Shown: piece by piece, positions 25,964 to 34,763 of the stretch
Layout: each line of letters opens with the position of its first letter
Numbering within the stretch: position 1 is the stretch's first letter
Assembly: GCA_020722685.1 (NCBI GenBank)
Contig: DYKH01000039.1
Span: 1-41,567 of the forward strand
DNA length: 41,567 nt
Direction: 5' to 3'
Source: Caldithrix sp.
Lineage (GTDB): Bacteria; KSB1; UBA2214; DYKH01
The notes under the pieces: generated by a model
Databases searched by the model: none
What the model was told of the DNA's origin: nothing
Seen by the model: only the letters and a program-made list of their open reading frames with translations
Position numbers and translations under genes: made by a program

Positions 25964-28033
25964 ATGTTAGTCTTTGTCAAGACTCTCAGACAAGGCTTCC
26001 CCATAAAGCAGCTTATGATACTGGCTCTGGCAACAACACCGCTATTGGCGCAGAACTATAATCCGCCCTTTCCGCGCACCATGTTTCAGCGTCCGGGCGG
26101 CACTGCCGGCGGCGCCTGCGAGCAGTTCTTTGCCAGATACGACTTGGCCATTCACAGTGCGGGTTCCGATGTCGCGGCAGAGATGAATACACGGATTCGC
26201 GCCCTCAACCCGAACACGATCATTTTCGGCACCAGCCGGCAAGGCGTCTGGCCGGGCAGCTTTCCTCCCGAGTGCTTTATCTATCGCGAAGCCTACGCCA
26301 CCCTCACCCGTGCGGCGCAACCAGGGGACACGGAAATTCTTGTCTCTGACACGGAGGGTTTTCGCCCCACTTCCGGCGACTTTTATCTGCTGCTGGGCGA
26401 GGACGACTGGGTTACTTTCAGCGGCATGACCGCTACCAGCTTTACCGGCATACCCAGCAGTGATTTCTATGCCATCGATACGTCCCATCCGGTGGGCGAC
26501 AGCGTCAAAACCACCATCCGCTTCGTCGGCTTTGGCATGTTGCACAACATCACGGACTATGCTCCCTTGGTGAACGGACAAGAAGTCTGGCAGTATTTTA
26601 TCGACAAACGCTTCGATCCGGCCAAGCAAGATTTCAGCAAATTCGACGGCATCTTTTACGATGCCTATCGTATTAGCTTTTGGGGAGAAGATATTACCGG
26701 CGGCGTCGATCTGGATTACAATCGCATCAACGATTTTGAGGAGCACGGGCTGGATTGGTTCAATGATCAATGGGCCGAAGGTGTCAAGCCGATGTTGACG
26801 TATGAGCATGAAAAACTGGCACAGACTAACCCAGACAAACCACCCATCATCACCATCAACACCGGCGCCGCGCAGGGAGGTTACGTGCTGGACTATGCCG
26901 AGGGCATGATGTGGGAAGGCTTCATGCGCTTCGCCTCGGACTGGTGGACCATGCTCGACATCAATCGGCAGTGGGAACAAAGGCACCCCAACGTATATAC
27001 CATGATCGAAGATTATGATCCGGAAAAGCGCGCTGCCTACAGCAAAACCAAGTATGCCTACATGCGCTATGGCCTGACCACTGCCTTGATGGCCGGCGCC
27101 TTCTACGGCCGCACCTTTGGCGATAGCTATTACATGTCCCAATACTTTGATGAATTCGATACCGATCTGGGTTATCCTACCAGCGATCCGCAGCGTCTGC
27201 CGAACGGCGTATACGTTCGATTCTTCGACAAGGGGGCCGCGATCTGCAATCCGACCGGGATGTATGTCACTGTTTCCGCCTCGGATTTGGCCGGCCTGAC
27301 CGGCTATCAGGGGCCCTACTACCGGTTCAAAGGCGGGCAGGTGCCGACCTTTAATAATGGTGAGTTGTTCACCTCGGTTCAATTGGAAGGAACCAATGAA
27401 GACCCCAGCCGGCCTAAGGCGATTAAAGGCGACGGCATTCTGCTCTTCACCCAGCCGGATACGGTTGTTTCTGATATGATGATCGGCAACACCTTCAATA
27501 ATGACACCTCCCCAAGCTGTAACTCAGTGGAATTAACCGGTTCCTGGCTTGACGTAAAAGATCCCAATGACCCGGACGCTCCGTTTGCGACCCGCAATCC
27601 TTGTTACTCGCAATGGAATCAAGGCGACGAGGCGACCGGCTATCACCTGACCTCCCCAGGTGACGGTAGCACCTTTGCGATTTTCCGTCCCGTCGTAGGC
27701 GTGCCGGGCTATTACGAAATTTCCGAATGGCACGGTTGGGCCGGCAATTCCCCGGAGGATGAACAGGAAGCGACCAACGTCCCCTTTGAAATTGTCGTCA
27801 ATGGCGTGCGAGTGACATCCGGCGTCATAGACCAGACCATCAAGCTTGGCCGCTGGAATCGAATTGCCATTCTCCAACTGCCGGAGGGAAACAATAGCTA
27901 CGTCCGCATCACCAACCAGGCGAACGGGATGGTCATCGCCGACGCCATGCGTTTCCGCTATTTGGGCACGAATTTCCAGATGGACACGATTCCTCCGGAC
28001 CCGCCGAGGAATGTGAAGGTTTCGCCGTACTGA
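25964..28033 (+). CDS. Secreted putative glycoside hydrolase (GHL15-like) with golvesin-like C-terminal domain, copy 1
   Basis: A 689-residue exported protein. A signal peptide (residues ~1-29, hydrophobic LMILALATTPLLAQ) precedes the mature start NYNPPFPRTMFQRPGG. Residues ~45-410 look like a TIM-barrel hydrolase of the hypothetical glycosyl hydrolase type: strand-end motifs KYDLAIH-like, NTIIFGTSRQGVWPG, FDGIFYDAYRISFWGEDITGG, YVLDYAEGMMWEGFMRF and TMIEDYDPE, with Asp/Glu residues that could be catalytic. Between the first strands is a beta-rich insertion (~105-175). After a beta-sandwich-like segment (~410-560) the C-terminal ~110 residues match the golvesin C-terminal pattern (VPGYYEISEWHGWAG, ATNVPFEIVVNG, ADAMRFRYL). 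AGGAG lies 9 bases before the ATG. The substrate is unknown; processing of surface polysaccharide is an inference from location. The next gene is a paralogue. Confidence 0.8.
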   Translation: MLVFVKTLRQGFPIKQLMILALATTPLLAQNYNPPFPRTMFQRPGGTAGGACEQFFARYDLAIHSAGSDVAAEMNTRIRALNPNTIIFGTSRQGVWPGSFPPECFIYREAYATLTRAAQPGDTEILVSDTEGFRPTSGDFYLLLGEDDWVTFSGMTATSFTGIPSSDFYAIDTSHPVGDSVKTTIRFVGFGMLHNITDYAPLVNGQEVWQYFIDKRFDPAKQDFSKFDGIFYDAYRISFWGEDITGGVDLDYNRINDFEEHGLDWFNDQWAEGVKPMLTYEHEKLAQTNPDKPPIITINTGAAQGGYVLDYAEGMMWEGFMRFASDWWTMLDINRQWEQRHPNVYTMIEDYDPEKRAAYSKTKYAYMRYGLTTALMAGAFYGRTFGDSYYMSQYFDEFDTDLGYPTSDPQRLPNGVYVRFFDKGAAICNPTGMYVTVSASDLAGLTGYQGPYYRFKGGQVPTFNNGELFTSVQLEGTNEDPSRPKAIKGDGILLFTQPDTVVSDMMIGNTFNNDTSPSCNSVELTGSWLDVKDPNDPDAPFATRNPCYSQWNQGDEATGYHLTSPGDGSTFAIFRPVVGVPGYYEISEWHGWAGNSPEDEQEATNVPFEIVVNGVRVTSGVIDQTIKLGRWNRIAILQLPEGNNSYVRITNQANGMVIADAMRFRYLGTNFQMDTIPPDPPRNVKVSPY

Positions 28034-28139
28034 TCTGGCAAAGAATCCTTGCGGCCAAAGCCGTCCCTCAAGGTAAAATCGGACATTAAACTTTCTCGAT
28101 CGCCTGCTACGGACAGCTTGCGGACGGTTCTTCCCCTTC

Positions 28140-28169
28140 AAGCCTGAGAGTCTAATCTCAGGCTTTTTT
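28140..28169 (+). terminator. Strong rho-independent terminator between the paralogues
   Basis: A perfect 10-bp stem (28140-28149 AAGCCTGAGA with 28156-28165 TCTCAGGCTT), a 6-nt loop and a T-run of six. It lies about 105 bases after the first paralogue's stop, so the two copies are probably transcribed separately. Confidence 0.85.
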
Positions 28170-28307
28170 GTGCCTTCTTGCCAAAGCTTTCCAATAATTC
28201 TTATCTTCCGCATTCCGCACATTCTTTTGTATTTTATGTGCGCAAAAGGCTTCAGACTTTCAAAACCCGTTTCTCCGTTCATCATCAAAATGTAAGGTAC
28301 GGCAAAA

Positions 28308-30371
28308 ATGCCAAGGGGCAAAATATCTGGGTTGGTAGGCACCATAGCAGTCGCCTTCATGTTTTCAGCAATAAAGCTTGGCGCACAGGACTTTAATCCT
28401 CCTTTTCCGCGCACCATGTTTCAACGCCCGGGCGGATTGGCCGGCGGTGCCGTCCAGCATTTTTTTGCCAAGTACGATTTAGCCATTCATGGCGGCGGGC
28501 TGTCCAACGCCGCTGCTGCCAATGACAGTATCCGCGCCCTTAATCCGAACATTGTCATTTTCGGCACCAGTCGCCAAGGAGTCTGGCCGGGAAGCTTTCC
28601 TCCGGGTTGCTTTGTCTATCGCGAAGCATTTGCCACCTTGACCCGCGCTGCTCAGCCGGGCGAAAGCGAAATCATGGTTTCCAATACTACTGGTTTTCTT
28701 CCAACGGCGGATGACAACTTTCTTCTCCTTGGCAGCGACGATTGGGTAACCATTACAGGTAAGACAGACACCAGCTTCATCGGCATTCCCGTCAGCGAAG
28801 ATTGGGCAATAAATTACACCCACCCGGTCGGCGATAGCGTCAAAACCATCGTGCGCTTTGTCGGCTTTGGCATGCTGCACAACATCACGCCTCTGGCGCC
28901 CTTGGTAAGCGGCAAAGAGGCTTGGCGTTATTTCATCGACCAGCGTTATGATCCAACCGACCGGCAAGATTTTAGCAGTTTTGATGGGGCCTTTTATGAT
29001 GCCTTTCGTTTCTTCTTTTGGGGAGACGATATTACCGGCGGCGTGGATTTGGACTACAATCACATCAACGATTTTCAGGAACACGGATTGGATTGGTTTA
29101 ACGGCCAATGGCAATCGGGGATCGAATCCATGCTCCCCTATGAACACGAGAAGCTTTTGTCCATCAATCCCGATATTCCTGCGTATGTGACGACCAACAT
29201 GGGTTCGGCGCAAGACGGCTACGCCTTGGACTACTGTGAAGGAATGATGTGGGAAGGCTTTATGCGCTACGCCTATAGCTGGGAGGAAATGTTGCGCATC
29301 AACCGGCTGTGGGAACAAAGACATCAGCCGGTCTTTACTATGATCGAAGATTACGATTCGGAGAACAGGCGGGAATATGCCAAAAACAAATTTAATTATA
29401 TGCGCTACGGATTGACCACCGCGCTCATGGCCGGCGCCTACTATGGACGCACCTTCGGCGACAGCTATTACATCTCTCTCTATTACGACGAGTTCGACAC
29501 GGATTTGGGTTATCCGACCAGTGACCCGCAAGAGCTGGCCAGCGGCGCTTACGTGCGTTTTTTCGACAACGGCGCCGCCATTTGCAATCCTACCGGGTCC
29601 TACGTAACGGTCACGGCGGGCGAATTGGCCGGATTATCCGGCTATCAAGGACCGTATTATCGCTTCCTCGGCGGGCAGAAACCCGATTTCAACAACGGCC
29701 AGATTTTTACTTCAGTGGACTTGTATGGAACCAACGAGGATCCCAGCCAACCTAAAAAGATCAAAGGAGACGGCATTCTGCTCTTCACGCACCCGGACAC
29801 CGTGGTCTCGGACATCACCGTTGGCAACTGCTTCAACAACGACACCTCGCCGGGCAGCAATCCGGTTGAGCTGAGCGGCTGGTGGGGAGCGAAAAAAGAT
29901 CTCGCAGGACCGGATGCATCGATGAGCGGTCGCAATCCCTGTTATTCGCAGTGGACGGATGACAGCGAGGACGGCATCGGCTACGCTTACACCGATCCCG
30001 GGGACGGCACGATCACCGCCACCTATCGTCCCACCATCGGCGTGCCCGGATATTACGAGATTTCTGAGTGGCACGGCTGGGTCGGCACCTCCCCTGAAGC
30101 TTACTTGGAGGCGACCAATGTGCCCTTCGAGGTGGTGGTAAGTGGCTCACGTCAAATCGCCGGAGTGATCAATCAGGCCATTAGAGCCGGACGATGGAAC
30201 AAGATCGCCGTCATTTATCTGCCGGTAGGAAGCAACTCCTACGTACGGATCAACAACAAGACGGATCACTATGTGATCGCAGATGCCATGCGCTTCCGTT
30301 TTCTCGGACAATCAAAGACCGATAGCGTTCCGCCGAGAAAGGCGGAGAATCTGCAATTCCAGCGCAATTGA
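28308..30371 (+). CDS. Secreted putative glycoside hydrolase (GHL15-like) with golvesin-like C-terminal domain, copy 2
   Basis: A 687-residue paralogue of the preceding protein, co-linear over the whole length and roughly two-thirds identical by eye. A signal peptide (residues ~1-25, TIAVAFMFSAIKLGAQ) precedes DFNPPFPRTMFQRPGG. The barrel motifs are retained: NIVIFGTSRQGVWPG, FDGAFYDAFRFFFWGDDITGG, YALDYCEGMMWEGFMRY and TMIEDYDSE, so likely catalytic acids are conserved in both copies. The beta-rich insertion and the golvesin-like end (VPGYYEISEWHGWVG, VIADAMRFRFLG) are also present. AAGG lies 10 bases before the ATG. Divergence is spread evenly and includes the leader, indicating an old duplication kept by selection. 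Separate transcription and different ligands for the two copies are plausible but unproven. Confidence 0.8.
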   Translation: MPRGKISGLVGTIAVAFMFSAIKLGAQDFNPPFPRTMFQRPGGLAGGAVQHFFAKYDLAIHGGGLSNAAAANDSIRALNPNIVIFGTSRQGVWPGSFPPGCFVYREAFATLTRAAQPGESEIMVSNTTGFLPTADDNFLLLGSDDWVTITGKTDTSFIGIPVSEDWAINYTHPVGDSVKTIVRFVGFGMLHNITPLAPLVSGKEAWRYFIDQRYDPTDRQDFSSFDGAFYDAFRFFFWGDDITGGVDLDYNHINDFQEHGLDWFNGQWQSGIESMLPYEHEKLLSINPDIPAYVTTNMGSAQDGYALDYCEGMMWEGFMRYAYSWEEMLRINRLWEQRHQPVFTMIEDYDSENRREYAKNKFNYMRYGLTTALMAGAYYGRTFGDSYYISLYYDEFDTDLGYPTSDPQELASGAYVRFFDNGAAICNPTGSYVTVTAGELAGLSGYQGPYYRFLGGQKPDFNNGQIFTSVDLYGTNEDPSQPKKIKGDGILLFTHPDTVVSDITVGNCFNNDTSPGSNPVELSGWWGAKKDLAGPDASMSGRNPCYSQWTDDSEDGIGYAYTDPGDGTITATYRPTIGVPGYYEISEWHGWVGTSPEAYLEATNVPFEVVVSGSRQIAGVINQAIRAGRWNKIAVIYLPVGSNSYVRINNKTDHYVIADAMRFRFLGQSKTDSVPPRKAENLQFQRN

Positions 30372-30453
30372 TCTCCTTCGGCTTGTGGGGATTTCTATTG
30401 TACTCGTTCATTCACAGTTGAACCATCTATTTTTTTTCTCCCCGAATAACCGC

Positions 30454-30482
30454 TTGACAATCTCCCTGCAAATTGCTAAACT
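30454..30482 (+). promoter_or_regulatory. Sigma70-like promoter upstream of the alpha/alpha-toroid gene
   Basis: A perfect TTGACA at 30454-30459 is separated by 17 bases from TAAACT at 30477-30482, which matches TATAAT at four of six positions. Transcription would start near 30490, leaving a leader of about 160 bases. Confidence 0.45.
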
Positions 30483-30588
30483 TTGTCCGCCAAATGATGC
30501 TGACTACGGGAGGGGGGAACTAAAGCAGAAAGGGAAGCTATCCGAGGCCTGTCTATATGGGCCGCCGGACTTGTTTGGTTTGATCAGG

Positions 30589-30604
30589 ACCGAACCCGTT
30601 CGGT
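30589..30604. promoter_or_regulatory. Palindrome ACCGAACCCGTTCGGT in the leader, candidate operator
   Basis: Perfect 7-bp arms (30589-30595 and 30598-30604) around a CC centre, about 47 bases before the proposed start at 30651 and downstream of the predicted promoter. It could be a LacI/GntR-type operator or a small mRNA hairpin. Confidence 0.35.
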
Positions 30605-30650
30605 ATTCCTTTCTTGAATTGGCGATTACACGTCAGTGGAGAAAAATCCT

Positions 30651-31874
30651 TTGCAGAAAAAAGAGGCCGCAAACCGGCCGTATCCAAGCAGATTGACTTA
30701 CTTCCTCAGTTCCCTTTTGCTTTTCCCTTTGCTTACAACCATATCCTACTCGTCGGAACCCATCATACCGGACGTTCAAATCCGGGACCGTTTGGTCGCC
30801 TATCTTCGTGATATTAGCGATTGGGCGGTTGCCATCGAGTTGGGCAGCGGCGAGTTAAAAATCCCTAGCAAATGGCGCACCTCTATTTTCGTCAACAGCA
30901 ACTTGGCGCGGATGCTGATCGCCGCCTACGAAATCACTGGAGAAAGCCGGTACCTGCAAGAGGCCATGGATTGGTTCGATCACTTGGTTGTCTTGCAGCA
31001 AAAGACAGTCGCCAGTTCCGGAGATACCTCCGGTTACTGGGGCGATTACCATCCGAGCAAGAATATCTATCTTGGCGATGCCGGAACGACGGCCACGGCG
31101 CTGGCCGGCGCCGTTCGTTTTGCTGAGGGAGAGCGCCGGTCGCAGTACTTGCAAGCCTTGAAACTTTACGCCAATTTCGTTCGCTTGGGCACCCGCGCCG
31201 ATCCGCAAAACAAAGGCCGCGGCGGCTCCGAAGGTTGGATTGTCAAGCAGGGTGAGGACGCCGGGGCCATTGGCTGCGGCTATTACCGCGATGAATTATC
31301 CCTCGCCCCATACACCATATCGACCAGTGTGACCGGCGCTTCTTTTTTCTCCTGTTACTATGTGCTGACGGGCGACCGGCTTTATTTGCGTATCGCCGAA
31401 GATGCCGGTCGTTGGCTGATGTCCATCCGCGAGCGCGACGGCGAGATACCTTACATTCTGCACAATTCCCGTTTGGACCAATGGCCGTTGGATACCATGA
31501 GCTACGTGGCGGATGGCATGATCGGTCTGTATCAGCGAACCGACGATGAGAATCTTCGTCAGGAGATGAAAAAGTCGTTAGCGCGCAGCGTTCAATGGCT
31601 GTTGAACCGGCAAAATCCTTCCGGCACCTGGGGCAAGCTGCGCAGTGACGACCAACAGCGCAGCCAGGGCGTACTCAATCTGTTGGTGTGGTATTATAGC
31701 GAGATTTCCCAAAATCCACAAATTCTCAGCAGCATTCGGGAGAATTACGGCTATTTCTTAAAGCCGGCGAACTCTGCCAAATTCGGAGTCAAAGAATTGC
31801 CTATTACCACCGGATTTGTCGGACTTGGCATTGCGGAAGTGCTGGCGCCGGGCATCACCTATAGATTGCAGTAA
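30651..31874 (+). CDS. Secreted alpha/alpha-toroid protein, putative six-hairpin glycosidase/lyase
   Basis: A 407-residue exported protein. TTG at 30651 is the preferred start because GGAG at 30638-30641 sits 9 bases before it; GTG at 30636 is the alternative. The N-terminal basic stretch is followed by LTYFLSSLLLFPLLTTISYSS, a signal peptide. The mature part consists of repeated helical hairpins: SNLARMLIAAYEITGESRYLQEAMDWF, GTTATALAGAVRFAEGERRSQYLQAL, FSCYYVLTGDRLYLRIAEDAGRWL and VADGMIGLYQRTDDENLRQ. This is typical of (alpha/alpha)-barrel enzymes such as six-hairpin glycosidases, epimerases and polysaccharide lyases. No catalytic residue set is recognised. Placement beside two secreted putative hydrolases suggests a role in carbohydrate turnover. 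Confidence 0.7.
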   Translation: MQKKEAANRPYPSRLTYFLSSLLLFPLLTTISYSSEPIIPDVQIRDRLVAYLRDISDWAVAIELGSGELKIPSKWRTSIFVNSNLARMLIAAYEITGESRYLQEAMDWFDHLVVLQQKTVASSGDTSGYWGDYHPSKNIYLGDAGTTATALAGAVRFAEGERRSQYLQALKLYANFVRLGTRADPQNKGRGGSEGWIVKQGEDAGAIGCGYYRDELSLAPYTISTSVTGASFFSCYYVLTGDRLYLRIAEDAGRWLMSIRERDGEIPYILHNSRLDQWPLDTMSYVADGMIGLYQRTDDENLRQEMKKSLARSVQWLLNRQNPSGTWGKLRSDDQQRSQGVLNLLVWYYSEISQNPQILSSIRENYGYFLKPANSAKFGVKELPITTGFVGLGIAEVLAPGITYRLQ

Positions 31875-32026
31875 AACATGGTGGGATGGGATTGCATCTT
31901 ACCCATCACAGGGGGCGATAACAGCCAAACCGATTGGGCTGGAGACAACTCCGGCCAAGCGTCGATTGACACACTTTCATCCAATTGCCCAATCAGACAG
32001 TACCGCCATTCAAAGCGAGGACAAAG

Positions 32027-33400
32027 ATGGCCGAGGCCCAAAAGAGCATCACCCAACGACTGGATCAGCTTTATGAATTTGATCGCGAACCCGTAACAAG
32101 CGAAAAGCTGCATGGGATGGGCAAATTCGCCGGTTTGTTTGCCGGTGAGCATGTGGCGGCAACCGAATTCGTCATCGGCCCTATGTTTGTTTTGCATGGA
32201 GTAGCAGCTGCCGATCTGTTTTGGGGATTGTTACTCGGCAATCTACTGGCCGTGTTGTCTTGGACCTTCATAGCAGCGCCCATCGCCGTGCGCACGCGAC
32301 TCACTTTGTACTGGTATCTGCGCAAAATCTGCGGGCCGGGATTGACGTACATTTACAACGTCGCCAATGCGCTGCTTTACTGCATATTGGCCGGAGCCAT
32401 GATTTCGGTCTCGGCCACGGCCATCGGCTTGGCCTTCAAAATTCCCACCCCGGCCTTGACGGATATTCTTCCCAGCAGCGTCGGCTGGGTGGTTGTCACA
32501 CTGGCGGTCGGCGCCGTGGTCGTGACCTTGGCCATCCTCGGCTTTGAGCAGCTTTCCAAATTTTCCGTCGTCTGTTCTCCCTGGCTGTTCCCGATTTTCA
32601 TTGCCGGCGCGCTGGCGTTATTGCCCACCCTGGGAGAAATGCACAGTTTCAGCGACTTTTGGTACGTCGCCAAGACGAAAATCTGGACCGGCGTCGCTTC
32701 CCCCGGACAGGAAAAGTATGGTTTCTGGCACATCACCTTTTTTGCCTGGTTCTGCAATCTGGCCATGCACGTTGGCCTCTCCGATATGGCGCTGTTGCGC
32801 TTTGCCCGTAATTGGAAGTACGGCTTTCTTTCCGCCTTTGGCATGTATCCGGGGCATTTCTTGGCATGGATTTGCTCCGGTATTATGTGCGCCGCAGTGG
32901 CGCGGCAAATGAATCCGGGCTTGATGGCTTATACTGCCGCCGGGTTAGCCGGAGCCCTGGCAGTGGTCATCGCCGGCTGGACGACCGCTAATCCGACCAT
33001 GTACCGCGCCGGCTTGGCCTTGCAGGTTGTCACCCCCAATTGGCAGCGCTGGCGCATCACTTTGGCCGCCGGAACCGTCACCACCATCGTGGCTTGCTTT
33101 CCGGTAATTTTTATGCGCCTACTTGATTTCGTTGCGCTCTACGGTCTCATTCTCATGCCCATCGGCGCGGTGGCTTTTGCGGAATTCTGGATTCTGCCGA
33201 AATTAGGCATCCCGCAGTATCGCGCCGAAAGCAAAAACATGTTCATCAATTGGGCGGCGCTCGTCACTTGGGTCCTCAGCTTGGCCATCGTTTTCATGCT
33301 GCCCATTCATTTGTTCTACAAATGGCTGCCGGGCTATGCCATCGCTCAAGCTCTCTACATCCTGCTCAGCCTGCGGGCGAAAAAGGAAAAGCTCATTTGA
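32027..33400 (+). CDS. NCS1-type purine/cytosine permease-like transporter
   Basis: A 457-residue inner-membrane transporter with about twelve helices, resembling the nucleobase:cation symporter-1 (transp_cyt_pur) family. The N-terminal cytoplasmic segment ends in HGMGKFAGLFAGEHVAATEF, followed by helices with GLLLGNLLAVLSW and the APIAVRTRLTLYWYLRKI loop. Later come FFAWFCNLAMHVGLSDMALLRFARNW and IAGWTTANPTMYRAGLALQ, the latter equivalent to the NCS1 helix-8 region. ATG at 32027 follows GAGG at 32016-32019 by 7 bases; an upstream TTG at 31985 has no comparable support. The substrate could be a nucleobase, allantoin-type compound or something else. It is followed 29 bases later by a small membrane protein that may be its partner. 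Confidence 0.75.
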   Translation: MAEAQKSITQRLDQLYEFDREPVTSEKLHGMGKFAGLFAGEHVAATEFVIGPMFVLHGVAAADLFWGLLLGNLLAVLSWTFIAAPIAVRTRLTLYWYLRKICGPGLTYIYNVANALLYCILAGAMISVSATAIGLAFKIPTPALTDILPSSVGWVVVTLAVGAVVVTLAILGFEQLSKFSVVCSPWLFPIFIAGALALLPTLGEMHSFSDFWYVAKTKIWTGVASPGQEKYGFWHITFFAWFCNLAMHVGLSDMALLRFARNWKYGFLSAFGMYPGHFLAWICSGIMCAAVARQMNPGLMAYTAAGLAGALAVVIAGWTTANPTMYRAGLALQVVTPNWQRWRITLAAGTVTTIVACFPVIFMRLLDFVALYGLILMPIGAVAFAEFWILPKLGIPQYRAESKNMFINWAALVTWVLSLAIVFMLPIHLFYKWLPGYAIAQALYILLSLRAKKEKLI

Positions 33401-33429
33401 ACCTTCCTATACAATCGGAGAAATGGACG

Positions 33430-33636
33430 ATGCCGAACAAATCATTCACTCTGTTACTAACGGTCATTTCCTTGTTGTCTTTAGCGCTCATCGTAATTTC
33501 CGGCGCCCGAGTGTTTGCCGGCAAATTGGCTTTTGCCGAGTACCTGTGGTGGATCAACCTCTGCACCCTGGTTTGGTTTCTAACATCCCCTTGGTGGATG
33601 ATTGCGAAAAAGAAGCGATCGCAACGGTCAGCCTGA
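33430..33636 (+). CDS. Small two-helix membrane protein downstream of the permease
   Basis: A 68-residue protein with two hydrophobic helices (about residues 7-27 and 37-58) separated by a short GARVFAGKLAFAEY loop and ending in the basic KKKRSQRSA. GGAG at 33417-33420 precedes the ATG by 9 bases and the gap to the permease stop is 29 bases, so it is real and cotranscribed. I do not recognise the family. Small two-helix subunits are known partners of several secondary transporters, so an accessory role for the NCS1-like permease is plausible. The next gene begins 11 bases later. Confidence 0.65.
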   Translation: MPNKSFTLLLTVISLLSLALIVISGARVFAGKLAFAEYLWWINLCTLVWFLTSPWWMIAKKKRSQRSA

Positions 33637-33647
33637 GTGGACGCAAA

Positions 33648-34628
33648 ATGAGTCACTATCAACGAATCATCACCCATAACGATTTCGACGGCGTGGTCAG
33701 CGCCGCCATCTGCTCGCAGGCGCTGGGCGTGGATTTCATCGTTTTCACCGGCCCCAGAAGTGTGAGCGAGGCGCGCGTCTCCATCACCGCCAAGGACGTG
33801 GTCTGCGACCTGCCTTATCCTTTGGAGTGCGGCTTGTGGTTCGACCACCATGAAGGCAATCTCGAAGACCTGCGATTGCGAAAAATAGACCCGACAACTG
33901 TGGAAGGTCGGTTCGATCTAAAAGATTCCTGCGCCCGCGTCGTCTACGAGCATTTTGCCGCGCAAGGCCAGCTTCCCGCTCATTTTGCTGAAATCGTGGA
34001 CGAAGCGGATATCATCGATACCTTTAAGTACCAGAGCATCGAGGATTGGCGCCGCGAAACGCCGGGGAAAATCGTCGACGCCACCATCAAACTGCAAGCC
34101 GAAAGCTCGGACAAAAAGTGGCTGTATCTGCGCAATCTTATCTTACAGATGAAAAAGCGCCCGCTGCATGAGGTTTCACAAATGCCAGGTGTGAAACAGC
34201 GCTACAAAGCCTTTCAGGAAGAGGAAAAGCAAATGCTGGAGCAAATCCGTCAGGACGTGCTGTTTCTGCCGCAGGATGAGCAACACCAGCTCATCGTCAT
34301 CGACTTGACGCGGCACAATCGCCGCCCGAACGTGCTCAAGCATCTCGCTTATCTGCTCTACCCCGAAGCATTGTCGGTTATTGAGGTCAAGAACGTTTTT
34401 CGCAATGAAGTAAAGACCAATGACCTGGCGCTATCCATGTCGCTCAGCCTAAATCTCAACAGCGTAGAACACCACAAAGACGTGGGCGAGATCATGCGCC
34501 TGCTCAACATCGGCAGCGGCCATGCGGGCGCCGGATCGGGGACGATCTCCTGCGCCTCGAAAGACGAAATGCTACGCACGAAAAACCGATTGCTGGCGGA
34601 GATATTTTCAATGTTCAAGCAGCAGTAA
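33648..34628 (+). CDS. DHH-family phosphoesterase-like protein
   Basis: A 326-residue cytoplasmic protein with DHH/DHHA1-type phosphoesterase motifs, as in nanoRNase/pAp phosphatases and related exopolyphosphatase-like proteins, which hydrolyse phosphodiester or phosphoanhydride bonds using two metal ions. THNDFDG (residues 9-15) is motif I, FDHHEGN (D66-H67-H68) is the DHH motif, and the C-terminal GSGHAGAGSGT (H292) corresponds to the substrate-binding glycine motif of DHHA1. The ATG at 33648 gives the normal N-terminus MSHYQRIITHNDFDG; longer frames to the left overlap the small membrane protein. The aspartate that usually follows the first strand in motif II (DLP at about 57-59) is also visible. 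Substrate unknown. Confidence 0.85.
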   Translation: MSHYQRIITHNDFDGVVSAAICSQALGVDFIVFTGPRSVSEARVSITAKDVVCDLPYPLECGLWFDHHEGNLEDLRLRKIDPTTVEGRFDLKDSCARVVYEHFAAQGQLPAHFAEIVDEADIIDTFKYQSIEDWRRETPGKIVDATIKLQAESSDKKWLYLRNLILQMKKRPLHEVSQMPGVKQRYKAFQEEEKQMLEQIRQDVLFLPQDEQHQLIVIDLTRHNRRPNVLKHLAYLLYPEALSVIEVKNVFRNEVKTNDLALSMSLSLNLNSVEHHKDVGEIMRLLNIGSGHAGAGSGTISCASKDEMLRTKNRLLAEIFSMFKQQ

Positions 34629-34763
34629 AGTTGGAGTTGGTCGCCGTTTTTCAATGGCCAAAGACGCCCGGATGAGAAATGATCCTCTCAACTTCGATGG
34701 CTCAAGATGTTGCAGCAAACCGTTCGACGTAAGCTACTAACGAAAATAGCACCGGAATACCTC

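Noticed and set aside
26042..27382. Very long antisense open frame (446 codons) opposite the first secreted hydrolase
   Set aside because: It is entirely antisense to a well-supported gene with signal peptide and conserved paralogue; a similar long antisense frame (28479-29531) lies opposite the second copy, as expected from shared codon bias.
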